The notes under the pieces are model-generated. The model was given only the letters and a program-made list of their open reading frames with translations, had not been told where the DNA came from and searched no databases. A program made the translations under genes and the position numbers. Positions 13,000 through 13,425 of a stretch of DNA of 13,425 nt are shown here, in pieces. Location of the stretch: contig JAHFLG010000027.1 in assembly GCA_023244975.1 (NCBI GenBank), positions 1 to 13,425 of the forward strand, given 5' to 3'. The stretch's first letter is position 1. Every line of letters starts with the position of its first letter. This DNA comes from Candidatus Harrisonbacteria bacterium (GTDB taxonomy: Bacteria > Patescibacteriota > Minisyncoccia > UBA6257 > 1-14-0-10-44-23).

Positions 13000-13207
13000 T
13001 CATGTCGGGCTAGCCGGTACTGCCCCGACGCCACATGCACCCCATGCATGTATACTGCTTTTATACGATAGCCCGAATTTAGTAATCCTAAACTATTTGG
13101 TTGCTTTCCGCTAGGTGCTTAACCGAACCAATATACTAAAAAGTGAGCGCTCCGGGCCGCTAGGCCAAGTCCTACGCACTTTTTAGTATATTGGTTCGGC
13201 ACGCATG
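13000..13207. other. Intergenic region between convergent rpmB and mutY-like genes, rich in hairpins
   Basis: No coding sequence is seen. It holds GTCGGG (13004-13009) pairing with CCCGAC (13024-13029); ACATGCA (13033-13039) pairing with TGCATGT (13045-13051); TTTAG/CTAAA around 13078-13092; and the large inverted repeat at 13123-13199. The octamer CCGCTAGG occurs twice (13108-13115 and 13157-13164). No tRNA, tmRNA, SRP RNA or RNase P signature was recognised. Confidence 0.5.
13123..13199. repeat. Perfect 23-bp inverted repeat with 31-nt loop
   Basis: Left arm 13123-13145 (begins CCGAACCAATATAC) and right arm 13177-13199 (ends GTATATTGGTTCGG) are exact complements over 23 bp. The loop has its own small stem GGCC-GCTA-GGCC (13155-13166). 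It lies 9 nt past the stop of the minus-strand gene. It could be a bidirectional terminator, a REP/MITE-like element, or a folded RNA. No integron attC core or transposase is present. Confidence 0.8.
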
Positions 13208-13425
13208 CTATGAAAGTAATTTCAGCAACTTTTTGTCAGAGACGCGACCTTTCAGTGCCTTGCGAAGGGCTACCGCTCGTGCCTGGCGGCGCGAACCCTC
13301 AAAGGGCGACTGCTTAGCATAATGAGCGCTGCGGATATTTGGGTTGCCATGCTTTTTTTTGAGCATTACGCCGTAATCGAGTAGGGCATAAAACCACTCA
13401 CGAGGATGTTTCGTATCCATAGTTC
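13208..13425 (-). CDS. mutY: A/G-specific adenine glycosylase-like (MutY, HhH-GPD) protein, C-terminal part
   Basis: The frame is open to the window edge and the visible sequence is only the C-terminal ~72 residues. The first ATG (13420) is almost surely internal, since a Thr codon precedes it in frame and the family has many residues before TMDTKHPREWFYALLDYG. Recognisable features: PREWFYALLDYGVMLKKK (the helix that in MutY reads ALMDYG/ALMDLGA), then NPNIRSAHYAKQSPFEGSRRQ, a conserved ending of a MutY subgroup seen in archaea and CPR. No cysteines are present, so the usual 4Fe-4S cluster motif is missing from this stretch. Role by family: removes adenine mispaired with 8-oxoguanine. The stop at 13208-13210 faces the large inverted repeat. 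Confidence 0.65.
   Translation of the reverse strand, partial: TMDTKHPREWFYALLDYGVMLKKKHGNPNIRSAHYAKQSPFEGSRRQARAVALRKALKGRVSDKKLLKLLS

Noticed and set aside
13108..13205. Integron attC or Xer/dif-like recombination site at the 23-bp inverted repeat
   Set aside because: GCTTAAC resembles an RYYYAAC box, but the matching GTTRRRY is absent (GTTCGGC), no integrase is present, and the dif 28-mer layout is not seen.
1..13425. CRISPR arrays, rRNA, tRNA genes, insertion sequences
   Set aside because: No regularly spaced direct repeats, cloverleaf with CCA-type ends, rRNA-like blocks or transposase motifs were seen by eye; a tRNAscan/Infernal run was not possible.

Overview
The window looks like a chromosomal segment of a Patescibacteria/CPR bacterium, probably Parcubacteria-like. 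This is inferred from content, not from a search. The supporting traits are: a short alanyl-tRNA synthetase (634 aa) with the editing site but no C-Ala domain; a secreted protein with a peptidoglycan-binding domain followed by a giant Thr/Ser/Ala-rich beta repeat region of S-layer type; a zinc-ribbon bL28 with a Lys/Ala tail; a compact dnaG-rpoD-(secreted protein)-alaS gene string; and several genes whose -10 box lies only 7-13 nt before the ATG, implying leaderless mRNAs. GC is moderate except for a GC-rich island at about 12270-12600.

Layout. 1-1995 (-): 3'-incomplete polytopic O-antigen ligase/polymerase-like protein with a TPR-like tail. 2026-2059: strong terminator. 2088-5432 (-): S-layer-like peptidoglycan-binding protein with a structured leader (5433-about 5702) that contains a terminator-like hairpin. 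5748-5785: back-to-back hairpins, one made of two inverted perfect DnaA boxes. 5807-6409 (-): DeoR-type winged-HTH regulator, with a promoter that overlaps an inverted repeat. 6461-8365 (-): alaS. 8375-9250 (-): secreted helical protein. 9255-10472 (-): rpoD. 10491-12215 (-): dnaG. 12270-12532 (+): two overlapping membrane micro-ORFs, divergent from dnaG. 12659-12985 (+): rpmB, ending in a terminator. 13123-13199: perfect 23-bp inverted repeat. 13208-13425 (-): C-terminal part of a MutY-like glycosylase.

How the genes relate. dnaG, rpoD, the secreted protein and alaS form a macromolecular-synthesis-like operon on one strand. It can start at an extended -10 promoter before dnaG and again at a promoter inside the end of dnaG. 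The cell-surface genes (S-layer-like protein and glycan ligase) form a neighbouring block. Between the blocks sits the regulator.

The most unusual signal is the 9-bp word TTGCCGNAT. It occurs 15 times in either orientation between 5950 and 7715, and only twice more in the rest of the window. Copies fall inside the regulator and alaS in different codon phases and encode different peptides, so the pressure acts on DNA rather than protein. The word (or its TTGCCG core) is also the half-site of the inverted repeat over the regulator's own promoter. Leading explanations are a binding site for the regulator (autorepression, or a chromosome-organising or partition-like cluster), a DNA-uptake-like word, or a segment acquired from a genome rich in this word.
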